From Psychrobacter sp. LV10R520-6 (GTDB taxonomy: Bacteria; Pseudomonadota; Gammaproteobacteria; Pseudomonadales; Moraxellaceae), in NCBI RefSeq assembly GCF_900182925.1, contig NZ_LT900024.1:2666001-2730000 (forward strand): a stretch of 64,000 nt of DNA, written 5' to 3'. The translations under genes and the position numbers were made by a program. A model generated the notes under the pieces. The model searched no databases and had not been told where the DNA came from. It saw only the letters and a program-made list of their open reading frames with translations. Numbering within the stretch: the stretch's first letter is position 1; each line of letters starts with the position of its first letter. Of this stretch, positions 7,705-17,210 are shown piece by piece.

Positions 7705-8295
7705 TTAGCCTTCTCTTATCACTCGATAAACCGTTGATACATTAACCCCAACTGCATTCGCTATCTCATCTTTAGTCATATTGTTTTTACTATTTAATTC
7801 TAAGATACGTTTATTTTTTGCCGTATTAGCTGTCTTACCATTAGGCTTATAACCGCTGTTAGCTAAACCTTGTTTAATACGTTCTCTTCTTTTGTCATTA
7901 TCTAACTTTGCCATAGTAGCTAACAAATCGATCAACATATTATTTACTACAGCTAGTATCTCTCCAGTCATACCATCACTGATTGTATGAGTAGTAGGTA
8001 GGTCTGCAACAACTAGCCTTAATCCCTTATCTTTGATTCTTTGCTTTAAGATAGCGAAGTTTTCTTGTGATAGTCGGCTGAGTCTGTCTACGCTTTCTAC
8101 TAATAGAATATCGCCTTGATTAGCGTTATCAAGTAACTTGTTTAGTGCTGGTCTATCTAGCTTAGTTCCACTATAGTTCTCAATATACTCAACATAGCTA
8201 TCATCATAACTTTTGCTAAAGCTAATCAAATCAGTCAATGCTCTTTTAGCGTCTTGATCTTTGGTACTAGCCCTCACATAGATTCTGACTGTCAT
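7705..8295 (-). CDS. serine recombinase (resolvase/invertase family)
   Basis: 196 residues, normal for the small resolvase/DNA-invertase family. The N-terminal catalytic domain has the nucleophile Ser10 in RIYVRAST, the conserved DRLSR arginine motif near residues 67-71, and the long E-helix region around 100-135. A short C-terminal helix-turn-helix follows (MTKDEIANAVGVNVSTVYRV). It should catalyse recombination between res- or hix-like sites through a phosphoserine link. AAGGT precedes the ATG. Immediately upstream lies a cluster of repeats suitable as its own binding site. It is a probable marker of a mobile or formerly mobile segment. Confidence 0.9.
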   Translation of the reverse strand: MTVRIYVRASTKDQDAKRALTDLISFSKSYDDSYVEYIENYSGTKLDRPALNKLLDNANQGDILLVESVDRLSRLSQENFAILKQRIKDKGLRLVVADLPTTHTISDGMTGEILAVVNNMLIDLLATMAKLDNDKRRERIKQGLANSGYKPNGKTANTAKNKRILELNSKNNMTKDEIANAVGVNVSTVYRVIREG

Positions 8296-8342
8296 AACAT
8301 TACCTTATCTTTTAGACTTATATTTTAATGTTCAGCGATAAT

Positions 8343-8430
8343 ACTATCATTTAATAACTAAAAAAAGTCTAATGATAGGGTTATTATCATTTAATTATTT
8401 TATATTTTATGTATAGTCTAATGGTAGGGT
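8343..8430. promoter_or_regulatory. candidate res site / operator of the recombinase
   Basis: A 16-bp motif AGTCTAATGATAGGGT at 8366-8381 recurs with one mismatch at 8415-8430. Related half-sites CTATCATT (8344-8351) and TTATCATT (8384-8391) lie in inverted orientation to them. Paired inverted half-sites just upstream of a resolvase gene are typical of res sites, which also serve as autoregulatory operators. No binding data; inferred from layout. Confidence 0.45.
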
Positions 8431-8580
8431 ACTTGAAGTGGTTCCATTATAGCGGTCTATTTTAAGTAGTCTGTTAATAGGTTTAAAGGGTGAAATAACT
8501 GGTTCCACTGGGGTATACGCTAAAATAATAATTACGTGTATTTTATATTTATCATAAAATAAATAAGAGAGAGTAAAATT

Positions 8581-9204
8581 GTGGATAAGAGCGGACATAA
8601 CATAGCTGTAGAAGCTTCTGTAATATTTTCAGATGGGTATACGGGCTTACATGGTCGAGAAGAGTATAACGACGCTGTTGCTCACATTTACGATTTGATA
8701 TTCGCATCATATACTTTGTTGAAGAATGATAGTTTTGCCCCCTCTCTTTTTTTATCAATCACAATATTTGAAGAAATTGCCAAAATAAAAGCTGGATATA
8801 TGCGTGCAGCACAGCAAAAAGATTTACTAAAAGTAAAACGAGGAAAAGATCATCTCTTTAACCATGGTATGAAACATAAAATTGCAATATCACATGTTTA
8901 TCTAATTGGTGACCGCATAGCTAATAGTATTGGTGCTGATAGAGCTGAGGAGATTTTCGAAGGCTATAGTTCTGGCGCATATTCATCACTAAGGGAGAAA
9001 TCACTGTATTTTGCGCGGGATAATGAAAGTTTACATATTCCATCAAAATATATTGATTCTAATCTAGCTGCAGAGCATTTGTTAATAGCCGTTGAAATTT
9101 TTGTTGATGAGTTTTGGGGTATGACTACAAGTGCATCGACTATATGCGATAAGGCTAATGAATTCTATATAAAAGTGGAAACTATCCTTAAGAATATGCA
9201 ATAA
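8581..9204 (+). CDS. AbiV-family abortive-infection protein (HEPN domain)
   Basis: 207 residues, starting at GTG 8581 after AAGAGAGAG. The helical pattern ASYTLLKNDSFAPSLFLSIT, then FEEIAKI (Glu64-Glu65) and HGMKHK (95-100), matches the AbiV HEPN family. In that family an acidic pair on one helix and an H-x-x-K-H motif on the next are conserved. AbiV of Lactococcus blocks phage translation. HEPN proteins are often RNases, but a canonical RxxxxH motif is not clear here, so catalytic activity is uncertain. It is the first gene of a tight cassette with 9222-9944 and 9994-10806. Confidence 0.75.
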   Translation: MDKSGHNIAVEASVIFSDGYTGLHGREEYNDAVAHIYDLIFASYTLLKNDSFAPSLFLSITIFEEIAKIKAGYMRAAQQKDLLKVKRGKDHLFNHGMKHKIAISHVYLIGDRIANSIGADRAEEIFEGYSSGAYSSLREKSLYFARDNESLHIPSKYIDSNLAAEHLLIAVEIFVDEFWGMTTSASTICDKANEFYIKVETILKNMQ

Positions 9205-9221
9205 ACCAATTAGGAGAGATT

Positions 9222-9944
9222 ATGAACTTTATCGGCGATGAACCAAATAGTATAGAACCATTATGGCGATACTTTAAAACAGAAAGGCTAATAGATTTTT
9301 TGATCACTGGTGAGTTGTACTTTGCTTCAGCTCGTGAGTTTGATGATAAGTTTGAAGGAGCTGTAGCTATAGTATCTCCAGAATACAAAATAGATCCACG
9401 TTATGCGAAAACTGAAGGTACTGAAAAAGCTTTTGAAGAATTAAAACGTTTAATCAAAGTAAGTTGTTGGCATAGATCCTTGTACGAAAGTGATGCCATG
9501 TGGCAGTTATACGCCGATAAGTGGAAGGGTGTAGCTATACAAACCAACTTGGATAAGATAAAAAAATCCATACAACCGTTTAGATTAAACCCTAAGTACG
9601 CTGAAGAAAATCTATGTGTTGGCAATGTCAAATATATTGATCTTACCAAAGGAAAACTGAAAGTTAGTATGATAGAGCGGTTTTGGCATAAGCATACTGC
9701 TTTCGACTGGGAAAAAGAATTTCGGATAGGTATTTCTCTTCGATTGGCAGAAGAGTTTGGAGTAAATATACCTGAGCACGGTATAAAAGTTAAATTTGAA
9801 ATAACCGATCTGATTGAGCGAATTCATCTTGGACCATTTCTATCGAACGCAGATATTGAGAAGGTTCGAAAAATAGCTATTGAAAAGGGTATCGGTGATC
9901 GAGTAGATATATCAAGCTTGAAAGGCACACCACGATATACATGA
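9222..9944 (+). CDS. DUF2971 family protein
   Basis: 240 residues. The order of motifs is typical for DUF2971: LWRYFKTERLIDFLITGELY, then FASAREFDDKFEG, SCWHRSLYESDAMWQLYADK with KGVAIQT, and a late FDWEKEFRI. DUF2971 proteins are soluble and of unknown chemistry. They often occur in phage-defence and mobile regions beside nucleases or HEPN proteins. It lies 17 bp after the AbiV-like gene, with a good AGGAGAG ribosome binding site, and 49 bp before an Mrr-like nuclease gene. A role as sensor or effector of the cassette is inference. Confidence 0.8.
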   Translation: MNFIGDEPNSIEPLWRYFKTERLIDFLITGELYFASAREFDDKFEGAVAIVSPEYKIDPRYAKTEGTEKAFEELKRLIKVSCWHRSLYESDAMWQLYADKWKGVAIQTNLDKIKKSIQPFRLNPKYAEENLCVGNVKYIDLTKGKLKVSMIERFWHKHTAFDWEKEFRIGISLRLAEEFGVNIPEHGIKVKFEITDLIERIHLGPFLSNADIEKVRKIAIEKGIGDRVDISSLKGTPRYT

Positions 9945-9993
9945 GTTAGATAGAACAATTCTTACGCTTAGCTAAAAGGACACTTTAAACTTT

Positions 9994-10806
9994 ATGATTG
10001 ATAATCCATATCCTGATAAATGGCAAGACCTTCAATTAGGTGTGAAGAGAATATTTCGCAATGTTGGCTTGTCGTCAGATATTGAGGTAAATATACCTAC
10101 CCCACGTGGCTCTGTTAATGTTGATGTTTTCGCGATCGATGGACTGAGCTTGGACAATATCAAATATATTGTAGAATGCAAAAACTGGGGTTCATCTATA
10201 CCTCAATCCGTCGTACATTCCTTTACGACTGTTATGCATGAAACTGGCGCTAATATTGGGTTTATTATTTCTAAACGCGGCCTACAATCTGGCGCAAAAG
10301 AATATACGAGAAGTACAAACATTGTTGGTTTAACTTATTTAGAGTTTCAGCAACGATATTTCGAAGCTTGGTGGACAAGATATTTCTGTCCTCGTGTAGG
10401 GGATGCTGCGGATCGTGTTTTACAGTACACTGAAGAATTTAATCGTCACCGTGATAAAGAGTACAACAAGCTTTCTCAAGAAAGTAAGGATTTATTTGAT
10501 CGGTTACGTTCAGAGTATCGTGTATCTTCATTTATGTTGGCAATGTTTAATATGCCAAGTATAAGTCCTATGCTAGATACTGGTACTTTACTTAATGTAC
10601 CTTCCGACCTTAAAAGTTTTAAAATAGAGGTCTTATCCAATATTACACCAGGAGTCACATGGTATGCCTCGACTTTTCGAGAGTTGTTAGATGGTGTCTT
10701 ACAATATTTCCTAGATGCGGAAGAGGATTTCAACTCGATATTTGGAAGGTATATTTTTGATACAAAGCCAATTAGTGGAGTTGGAGAAGATGGACCATCT
10801 ATTTAA
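9994..10806 (+). CDS. Mrr-like restriction endonuclease (PD-(D/E)xK)
   Basis: 270 residues. The N-terminal half carries a PD-(D/E)xK core: Asp44 in VNVDVFAID, then Glu61 and Lys63 in YIVECKNW, followed by the conserved Gln/Ser helix and GFIISKRGLQSGAKEYT. This is typical of Mrr_cat-type endonucleases, which cut modified or foreign DNA. The C-terminal ~130 residues are helical with no recognised domain and may sense target or partner. It is the third gene of the cassette with AbiV-like and DUF2971 proteins. I see no methyltransferase beside it, so it is more like a type IV or standalone effector than half of a classical R-M pair. Confidence 0.75.
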   Translation: MIDNPYPDKWQDLQLGVKRIFRNVGLSSDIEVNIPTPRGSVNVDVFAIDGLSLDNIKYIVECKNWGSSIPQSVVHSFTTVMHETGANIGFIISKRGLQSGAKEYTRSTNIVGLTYLEFQQRYFEAWWTRYFCPRVGDAADRVLQYTEEFNRHRDKEYNKLSQESKDLFDRLRSEYRVSSFMLAMFNMPSISPMLDTGTLLNVPSDLKSFKIEVLSNITPGVTWYASTFRELLDGVLQYFLDAEEDFNSIFGRYIFDTKPISGVGEDGPSI

Positions 10807-10934
10807 ATGTCTGTTTAAGATAAGAAGCTTTGCTTTAGGTGAACTAGCAGGCTCAAAAAAGCATCAGTACTTATTACAAAGGCTACGTTTCGATGCCTGT
10901 ATAGCGCACCAATCACGAATAGAATATGTATGGT

Positions 10935-10955
10935 AAGTACACCATGAAGTACACT
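10935..10955 (+). repeat. AAGTACAC double motif, right copy
   Basis: AAGTACAC, four bases, AAGTACACT. It matches 562-582 in inverted orientation except for the central four bases (CATG here, TGTA there). See the left copy. Confidence 0.55.
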
Positions 10956-11007
10956 ATGAATATTTCAGCTATTTAAAACGTTGATATCATTAGCCTACAG
11001 CCAAATA

Positions 11008-11030
11008 TTCAAGTCCTCACTAGGGAACCG
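11008..11030 (-). repeat. 23-bp repeat, inverted partner of 2498-2520
   Basis: It matches 2498-2520 on the opposite strand with a single mismatch. Identity unknown. Confidence 0.55.
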
Positions 11031-11140
11031 TATTATTAGGCTGTTTTGAACATATCTTTTTGGGCATAGTTCAGGCTCACTAAAATGATTGCATAAGACT
11101 GGTATGACAAAGAAAACAACAGATTGCTTGATGCAAAGAA

Positions 11141-11413
11141 TTATTTTGTTTCGATTGCGGCATATTCAGAAAAGTATTTCTCGATAGGAATTAATGCTAA
11201 CTTTAACCCTCGGAGGGATGAGAACGACATAACTGGATATATTACACTTCCTTTACTCATCGTACTAAAGAAGACATCCGCATCTTGGCGATCGGCGTAC
11301 AGCTCAGGGTCCTTTAATCTCTTTTCTTTTCTGTTCTTTACTCTCATATTCCACTCTTTCTGATTACTTGTTATAAAAAAAACTGTATCAGTATCAACAT
11401 GCTTTTTAGGCAT
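11141..11413 (-). CDS. possible small protein, function unknown
   Basis: 90 residues on the same strand as hsdR. The middle (VKNRKEKRLKDPELYADRQD) looks like real protein, but the ribosome binding site is weak and a competing 79-residue frame lies on the plus strand. No domain recognised. It could be a tail gene of the hsd operon or a degraded fragment. Confidence 0.35.
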   Translation of the reverse strand: MPKKHVDTDTVFFITSNQKEWNMRVKNRKEKRLKDPELYADRQDADVFFSTMSKGSVIYPVMSFSSLRGLKLALIPIEKYFSEYAAIETK

Positions 11414-11439
11414 CCCATGAGCAATAAGATGTCTAATTT

Positions 11440-11646
11440 CTATATTTTCATTGGAGATAAAGAGTTTCTAACATCATTAAGTAAGACTTTGAAATCCTCG
11501 TCAGACATAGATTTTAAGGCTTTAAGACCGTCAAAAGCAGTCGAAGTATTAATATCCAAAGCATTACCAGCCTCTGAAACAAGAGATCTACCATCTATAA
11601 GAGATAAACCACGTCTAAAACGCTTATTAATTTTACGTCTAAACAT
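11440..11646 (-). CDS. possible small basic protein, function unknown
   Basis: 68 residues, Arg-rich N terminus (MFRRKINKRFRRGLSLIDG) followed by a helical acidic part (FDGLKALKSMSDEDFKVLL). It lies 99 bp downstream of the hsdR stop on the same strand, with a G-rich but imperfect ribosome binding site. No family recognised. The composition looks like a true small gene, but the frame is short. Confidence 0.4.
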   Translation of the reverse strand: MFRRKINKRFRRGLSLIDGRSLVSEAGNALDINTSTAFDGLKALKSMSDEDFKVLLNDVRNSLSPMKI

Positions 11647-11745
11647 AAAACCCCATTATCAAATAGTACGGTATAACACTAATCGAATTATTAAAGCGAT
11701 AAGAAAGCCAGTTGATAGAAAAAGCTTAGTTCATAAGAACTAATG

Positions 11746-14700
11746 CTAAACCTTCCCACCCACGCCTTTAAACTTCTCAACGAAAGTAGCTATTTTCTCT
11801 AGAACACTTTGCTTCTTGGTTAAGTATTGCGGATTGAGTGGACTCAGCTTAGGCAAGATAGCATTCAGCTCTGTGCCGTTTTCACTAGCATACTCACGTT
11901 TTAGCGAGGCAGTAATATAACGCTTAGCGGCATCTTCATTCAGGTTTTCAGCGGTAATCATATCTTTGACTTCACGTTGCTGCTCTAACTGAGCATAGCT
12001 AAAGAAGGCATCAATGATGCTGGATTTATCAGGGATGTTATCCAAATTGGTTTGATTAATGAAATCAACCACTAGGCTCTCTTTGGCACGGTTACCAATA
12101 CTTGCGCGAATCAAACGACGTACTTCTTCCACCAAGGCCGACTTGTCTTTGGTGTTTTTATTATGCTCAAAAATCAACTCAAGGATATAATCAAGGTTGA
12201 TCTCTTGTGATTTGAGCAAATCTATTTCAAAAACCACATCATCCCAATCAATCGAAGACTCTCCCTGTTGGTCAGCTGCTTTTTCACGACGAAGCCAATC
12301 ACGTATGTCGTTATAGGCAGAACGGTAATCTTGTACGGTACGTTCAGCAGGCACTTTAATGGCTTGCATCGCGGCTAAGTCATCGTCGTTTAAGTAATGC
12401 TCATCCTTAAACGTCTCAATCGCCTCAGCATCGTTCACATCCAAGTCTTGCAGTGCTTTTAGCCCTGCAAATTCATCATAGTTTTGTAAGATATTCTCGA
12501 CGCGCAAATACTCACCGAATAACTTAGCAAAGTCTTTTTTGTCGGACTCTTTAACAATCTCATCGGGATTAGGGAAGCGCTGTTGCAGCTCTTTGACCAC
12601 TTCCAAATAACCACGGCGCGCTTTGCCTGTGGCGATATCGGTAAAGCCTTCTAAATATTCTTTATAGCTCTTCTCTAGCACCACGTTTTTAGTGTTTTTA
12701 TCACCAAACAAGGTAATAGCATCAATGGTTGCCTTTTCTAAGTCTCGAAAGGTCACGATGTTGCCAAAGGTCTTAGTGGCATCATAGATACGGTTGGTAC
12801 GTGAGAACGCTTGCATTAAGCCATGATAACGCAGGTTCTTATCCACGAATAGAGTGTTCAAGGTAGGCGCATCAAAACCTGTCAGGAACATACCAACGAC
12901 AACCAGTAAATCCACCTCCTGATTGATAACACGCTCTGCAAGGTCACGGTAGTAGTTTTGGAAAGACTTACTATCTACGCCATAATTGGTCTTAAACATG
13001 CCGTTATAATCACTAATAGCGCTGCTTAAAAACTCTTTAGCGCTGCTGTTCATTGCCGTCGGCTCAAAGCCTTCATCGGGAATGTCCCCCAATGCGTCTT
13101 GTTCTTCGTTAGCGGCATAAGAGAAGATGGTAGCGATCTTTAATGGTTTATCGCTGTCCTTTTGCAAGTGGTTCAAGGCTTCATAATAGGCTTTAGCCGC
13201 ATCAACGCTACTGACGGCAAACATGGCATTAAAGCCTTTGCCCCCTGATTTTAAGCGGTGGGTTTTTTGTCTAAAGTGCGTTAACACATACTTTGATATC
13301 TCATTGATACGATCAGGATGCAGTAACAGCTGCTTGTTCTCTGCTGCGGTAAGTTTCGTCTCGTTCTGTTCAGTTTCAATGGCGCTAAACTGTGGGCGTA
13401 CATCGTTATAGTCCACTTTAAACTTCAAAACCTTTTCATCACGAATGGCATCAGTGATGACATATGAATGCAGTTCATGACCAAACACACTGGCGGTAGT
13501 CTCTGCCCCTAAAGCGTTCTCCGGAAAGATAGGCGTGCCCGTAAAACCGAACTGATAGAACTTTTTAAACTTCTTTTTCAAGTTTTTTTGTGCTTCACCG
13601 AATTGGCTACGGTGTGCTTCATCAAAGATAAACACTACTTGCTTACCATAGATGGGCAAATCGCCTTCACCTTTGATTAAGTTATTCAGCTTTTGAATGG
13701 TGGTCACGACGATTTTATTATCGTCTTTATCAAGGTTAAGTTTTAGACCTGCGGTACTGTCTGAGCCATTGACACTCTCAGGGGAGAAGCGCTGGTACTC
13801 TTTCATGGTTTGGTAATCCAGATCCTTACGATCTACCACAAAAAATACTTTATCAATAAATTCGAGCTCAGTCGCCAAACGTGCAGCTTTAAAGCTGGTT
13901 AGTGTCTTTCCTGAGCCTGTGGTATGCCATATATAGCCCCCACTCTCAAGGCTGCTCCACTTTTTGGCTTGGTAGGCGCTGTTTATCTTCCACAAAATAC
14001 GCTCAGTGGCGGCAATCTGATACGGACGCATCACCAATGAGGTGTCGCTTATATCAAAGACGGTGTAATGCATCAGCACGTTCAATAAGGTGTTTTTTTG
14101 GAAGAAAGTAGCGGTAAAGTCTTTTAGGTCTTTGATTAAGGTGTTGTCTGATCTCGCCCAATTCATGGTGAAATCAAAGCTGTTTCTATTGCGCTTAGTG
14201 GTGTTGGCAAAGTAGCGTGTGTCTGTACCGTTTGATATCACAAACAGCTGTATATACTTATATAGGGAGTTATCAGAGTTAAAGCTTTCTTTGCTATAAC
14301 GATGCACTTGGTTGAAGGCTTCACGAATGGCAACGCCACGTTTTTTAAGCTCGACTTGCACCAATGGCAAGCCATTCACCAAAATAGTGACGTCATAACG
14401 ATTTGCCTGTGTGCCTGTTTGGGCAAACTGTTTGATCACCTGTACTTTATTGCGTGGGATGTTTTTCTTATCCAATAGCGCGATATTCTGAAGACGTCCG
14501 TCGTCAAACACAAAATCATGGATATGGTCATCATGAATCTTACGGGCTTTATCGGTACTGTTGTCGCTAGGGTTATCGAGGTAGTCCATCACAAAGCGTT
14601 GCCACTCAACGTCTGTGAACTTCATATTATTTAAGGTTTGCAGCTGCACACGTACGTTGGCCAACATGGTTTTGGGTGAGTTTAAATCAGCGACAAACTC

Positions 14701-14847
14701 ATAGCCTTGATTGTCTAAATCCTTGAGCAACTCGCGCTCTAAATCGTCTTCGGTTTGATAGCCACCATCGGGCTGATCACACTTGGTATATTTATTGAGG
14801 ACGATAAAATTGTTCGATTCCGCAATCGTGTTGGTGTGTTCAGTCAT
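11746..14847 (-). CDS. hsdR: type I restriction enzyme, R subunit
   Basis: 1033 residues, a normal HsdR length. This subunit supplies DNA translocation and cleavage to the R2M2S complex. Order: PD-(D/E)xK nuclease (Asp152 in YDVTILVNG, Glu166 and Lys168 in VELKK), superfamily-2 motor with Walker A GSGKT (311-315), DEAH (409-412) and GFTGTP, then motif VI region [15 protein letters not shown] and QAFSRTNRI, and a helical C terminus that docks on the methylase. I choose the ATG at 14845-14847 (MTEHTNT), one base after the stop of the previous gene and preceded by GGAAGAAG. An upstream in-frame ATG at 14883 lies inside that gene. Last large gene of the hsdM-hsdS-prrC-like-hsdR operon. Confidence 0.95.
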   Translation of the reverse strand: MTEHTNTIAESNNFIVLNKYTKCDQPDGGYQTEDDLERELLKDLDNQGYEFVADLNSPKTMLANVRVQLQTLNNMKFTDVEWQRFVMDYLDNPSDNSTDKARKIHDDHIHDFVFDDGRLQNIALLDKKNIPRNKVQVIKQFAQTGTQANRYDVTILVNGLPLVQVELKKRGVAIREAFNQVHRYSKESFNSDNSLYKYIQLFVISNGTDTRYFANTTKRNRNSFDFTMNWARSDNTLIKDLKDFTATFFQKNTLLNVLMHYTVFDISDTSLVMRPYQIAATERILWKINSAYQAKKWSSLESGGYIWHTTGSGKTLTSFKAARLATELEFIDKVFFVVDRKDLDYQTMKEYQRFSPESVNGSDSTAGLKLNLDKDDNKIVVTTIQKLNNLIKGEGDLPIYGKQVVFIFDEAHRSQFGEAQKNLKKKFKKFYQFGFTGTPIFPENALGAETTASVFGHELHSYVITDAIRDEKVLKFKVDYNDVRPQFSAIETEQNETKLTAAENKQLLLHPDRINEISKYVLTHFRQKTHRLKSGGKGFNAMFAVSSVDAAKAYYEALNHLQKDSDKPLKIATIFSYAANEEQDALGDIPDEGFEPTAMNSSAKEFLSSAISDYNGMFKTNYGVDSKSFQNYYRDLAERVINQEVDLLVVVGMFLTGFDAPTLNTLFVDKNLRYHGLMQAFSRTNRIYDATKTFGNIVTFRDLEKATIDAITLFGDKNTKNVVLEKSYKEYLEGFTDIATGKARRGYLEVVKELQQRFPNPDEIVKESDKKDFAKLFGEYLRVENILQNYDEFAGLKALQDLDVNDAEAIETFKDEHYLNDDDLAAMQAIKVPAERTVQDYRSAYNDIRDWLRREKAADQQGESSIDWDDVVFEIDLLKSQEINLDYILELIFEHNKNTKDKSALVEEVRRLIRASIGNRAKESLVVDFINQTNLDNIPDKSSIIDAFFSYAQLEQQREVKDMITAENLNEDAAKRYITASLKREYASENGTELNAILPKLSPLNPQYLTKKQSVLEKIATFVEKFKGVGGKV

Positions 14848-14848
14848 C

Positions 14849-16039
14849 TTATTCTTCTTCCTTCTTCCAGAATCCATACTCATTAATCAAATAATCTACC
14901 ATTTGTTTTAGCTTCTCTTTATCATTTTCTTCAATTTCAGCAGTTTCTTCACCGGCATGTGCGGAATGACTAGAAATATTAACAATTCTATTTGCAAATG
15001 GATCCGGGTTCCCATCAACAGTTTTAAGAAGGAGATCAGGCCATTTCTTGTACCCAAGAAATGTTGCTGTTTTTTCTAAAATATTTCTTAAGAAATTAAA
15101 ATGATATTTTCTTATTTGATCGCTTGCGATGGCATTTTTTATTTCAGAAAGTAAGTACAAATGATATGAAAAAGGAATAATATTAGACAGTTCTTCTAAT
15201 TCAGCCGATCCATCACTATTTTTACTCAGGCGATAGTTCTGAAATTGGTTTTGTTTATAAATCAACTCTCTATCTTCAGCATCCGGTCTTTTATATAGCT
15301 TATTATTAAATTCATTTAGTAGAACGTTGTAGAAAAGCGGGTTGTGGGTCGTAACGATGAATTTCAGAGGCTGCGGTGCAGACTTAATCAAAAGTGCAAG
15401 ATCAACTGCCAGCTCAATCAAGTGATTTTCATCTAACGAACTTACAGGATCGTCTATAAAAATGTATTCCAAAGTATTAAAAGCATCTGTGGAGCGATTC
15501 ATTACATCTTCAATATCTAATTCAGAAAATACCTGCTCTAACAAGGAGTAAAATACACTCCAAATGAAGTTACTTTCCTCACCTTTTGAAATTTTAAGGT
15601 TTTTTAAGCTTTGGTTATTACCACTTTCAAGCGAAAAATCTACTTCGGAAAAATCTGGACTGAAATTTGGTGTTAATTTACTATTACTATAACGCTGAAA
15701 ATTAGTTGTGATATTTCTATCTTGTCCTTGTTCCTTAAGCAACCAAAGTAACCAGTCAGTAAAAGTATTAGACTGAATTTTGAGTTTTGGTTTTACATCG
15801 AAATCTAAATCATTATCCCAATAGAACAAATCTTCCGTAAAAGCACTGTAATAGAGAATCTTAGTACGAGCAGGCTCTACTTGCTCATCATCATCTTCAC
15901 TAATGGATTTGGGTACAACAAGCTCTTTAAACCTCCTTGAAAGTCGAGTTTTACCTGTACCATTAAAAGCATAAATGAGTTGAACTTTTTTATTAGATTT
16001 TTTAAGTTCTTTGGCGATTTCTTCTAATGATTTACTCAT
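14849..16039 (-). CDS. prrC: PrrC-like anticodon nuclease / AAA ATPase between hsdS and hsdR
   Basis: 396 residues from the ATG at 16037-16039, one base after the hsdS stop with AAGGTGAT upstream. (A start at 16051 would add four residues.) The N-terminal domain is an ABC-type NTPase: Walker A FNGTGKT (25-31) and Walker B with D-loop [13 protein letters not shown]. The C-terminal part contains R-x3-E (Arg318, Glu322 in FLRNILEK) and His358/His361 in SSHSAH. Arrangement and spacing agree with the Arg-Glu-His triad known for E. coli PrrC, which cuts tRNA-Lys at the anticodon. Length and gene position are also those of PrrC. In E. coli the associated type IC enzyme masks the nuclease and a phage peptide releases it. 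It may instead be an AAA_13 protein without nuclease activity. Confidence 0.65.
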   Translation of the reverse strand: MSKSLEEIAKELKKSNKKVQLIYAFNGTGKTRLSRRFKELVVPKSISEDDDEQVEPARTKILYYSAFTEDLFYWDNDLDFDVKPKLKIQSNTFTDWLLWLLKEQGQDRNITTNFQRYSNSKLTPNFSPDFSEVDFSLESGNNQSLKNLKISKGEESNFIWSVFYSLLEQVFSELDIEDVMNRSTDAFNTLEYIFIDDPVSSLDENHLIELAVDLALLIKSAPQPLKFIVTTHNPLFYNVLLNEFNNKLYKRPDAEDRELIYKQNQFQNYRLSKNSDGSAELEELSNIIPFSYHLYLLSEIKNAIASDQIRKYHFNFLRNILEKTATFLGYKKWPDLLLKTVDGNPDPFANRIVNISSHSAHAGEETAEIEENDKEKLKQMVDYLINEYGFWKKEEE

Positions 16040-16040
16040 T

Positions 16041-17210
16041 TTATGCATCACCTTCTACTTTAGGAAAACTCAAAAGTAGCTCTCGATAATACTCATATTG
16101 CTGCTGACGCAAAACAATCTCGCCTGGTAAGCCTTCAGTGAGTGAAGTTGTTAATGCATCAAACTTATCTAGAATAGTGACAATACGTTGTTGTTCAAAT
16201 AAGGAAGGAAAAGGTAAAGGCAGACGTTCAAAAGTTTCAAGATTTATATTTCTCTGGGCACTACCAGTACTTTGCGATTGTAATTCCGATTTGAATGAAG
16301 TTAAAAGATACTCGACATAGCTAGCAGTTGTTTGTTCTGGATCTGCAACAAAACCTATAATACTATCTGGAAAACATGAGTCAAAACCAAGAATAGTCGT
16401 TTCCGCAATATTTGCTGCTATGGTTATACAAAGCGTACCTTCAGGCCATAACTTGCTTTGTTCCAATCCAAACTTACTATAAGTTTGTGTGTACTCATTA
16501 ATAACATGAGAAGCATTCCTAATATCTCCTGTTTGAATGAAGGGTACGTCTCCTCCATACAGTCTTGAATCGTTTCTTGGACGATGTTTTGACTTTCCGC
16601 GACCAAGCTCAAGAGCAACTTCTTTTAATGTTTTCCATTCAACTTCCTTATCATTAAATGTTAATAATTGATCACGATAGTAGAGGTATTGATGCTTACG
16701 TGCTGTAAGTTCTGCTGTAAGTTCTGCGGTAAGTTCTGTAAATACATCTAAAATCCGTACGATTTCGGCTTGGATATTGAGGGGTGGAATAGGTATAAGA
16801 AATTTTTCAAGCATTGGCTTTCTAATTGATATCGAGGTAGCTCCAACACTCTTTCCTAGAATGTATTTTTTAAAACTATCAGCCATTAGATAGTATAAAA
16901 ACTTTGCATTTAGCTCATCTTGAGTTACATGAATTCTATATGCTCTCTGATGCAATGCATATTTACCTTCAACATAATGAAAAATATCACCAATTGCACC
17001 TTCGCCAGGGACAACTATTGCTATCTCATCAAACTGAAATATATCTGATTTCAAAATGTTTTTTGAACGAACATAAAAAGGATATTTTCCATTTTCGTTT
17101 TCATCCTGACGGTTTGAACGTCCTGTTCCAACCTCTGCCACTTCGCCCAACGATTTCCATTCGACTTCAATACCATCGAGTAGTTTTCCCATGTAACTCA
17201 ACTTACTCAT
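16041..17210 (-). CDS. hsdS: type I restriction enzyme, specificity subunit
   Basis: 389 residues with two target-recognition domains: TRD1 about 15-145 and TRD2 about 190-345. Each is followed by a conserved helical region ([20 protein letters not shown] and [20 protein letters not shown]). Each TRD reads one half of a bipartite DNA target; the central coiled coil sets the distance between halves. The central linker contains (Glu-Leu-Thr-Ala)x3 at 159-170, encoded by three 12-bp units. This is the arrangement known from EcoR124I and EcoR124II. Its ATG overlaps the hsdM stop (ATGA). The second helical region resembles the first ([12 protein letters not shown]), as expected for the pseudo-repeat. 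Confidence 0.95.
   Translation of the reverse strand: MSKLSYMGKLLDGIEVEWKSLGEVAEVGTGRSNRQDENENGKYPFYVRSKNILKSDIFQFDEIAIVVPGEGAIGDIFHYVEGKYALHQRAYRIHVTQDELNAKFLYYLMADSFKKYILGKSVGATSISIRKPMLEKFLIPIPPLNIQAEIVRILDVFTELTAELTAELTARKHQYLYYRDQLLTFNDKEVEWKTLKEVALELGRGKSKHRPRNDSRLYGGDVPFIQTGDIRNASHVINEYTQTYSKFGLEQSKLWPEGTLCITIAANIAETTILGFDSCFPDSIIGFVADPEQTTASYVEYLLTSFKSELQSQSTGSAQRNINLETFERLPLPFPSLFEQQRIVTILDKFDALTTSLTEGLPGEIVLRQQQYEYYRELLLSFPKVEGDA
16702..16737 (-). repeat. 12-bp tandem repeat (x3) in the hsdS linker
   Basis: Three consecutive 12-bp units: GCTGTAAGTTCT twice and GCGGTAAGTTCT once. They code for Glu-Leu-Thr-Ala three times. In EcoR124I versus EcoR124II, two versus three TAEL units change the spacer of the recognised sequence by one base pair. 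Slippage here would be silent for the reading frame but could change specificity. Confidence 0.9.

Larger units (their letters stand above)
10807..11140. other. 334-bp region with island-edge repeats, no clear gene
   Basis: It contains the right copy of the AAGTACAC double motif (10935-10955) and the inverted partner of the 23-bp repeat (11008-11030). A possible coding relic reads DWYDKENNRLLDAKNYF around 11100-11150 on the plus strand but has no start and an upstream stop. It may be a junction between the AbiV cassette and the restriction locus. Confidence 0.4.

Noticed and set aside
10715..10936. 73-residue frame overlapping the end of the Mrr-like gene
   Set aside because: Overlaps a well-supported gene in another frame and lacks a start site.
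11124..11363. 79-residue plus-strand frame
   Set aside because: No start context and no upstream continuity; the minus-strand frame is at least as plausible, so neither is strong.
13902..14111. Plus-strand frames opposite hsdR, dnaK, grpE and the efflux genes
   Set aside because: Antisense shadows of well-supported genes.
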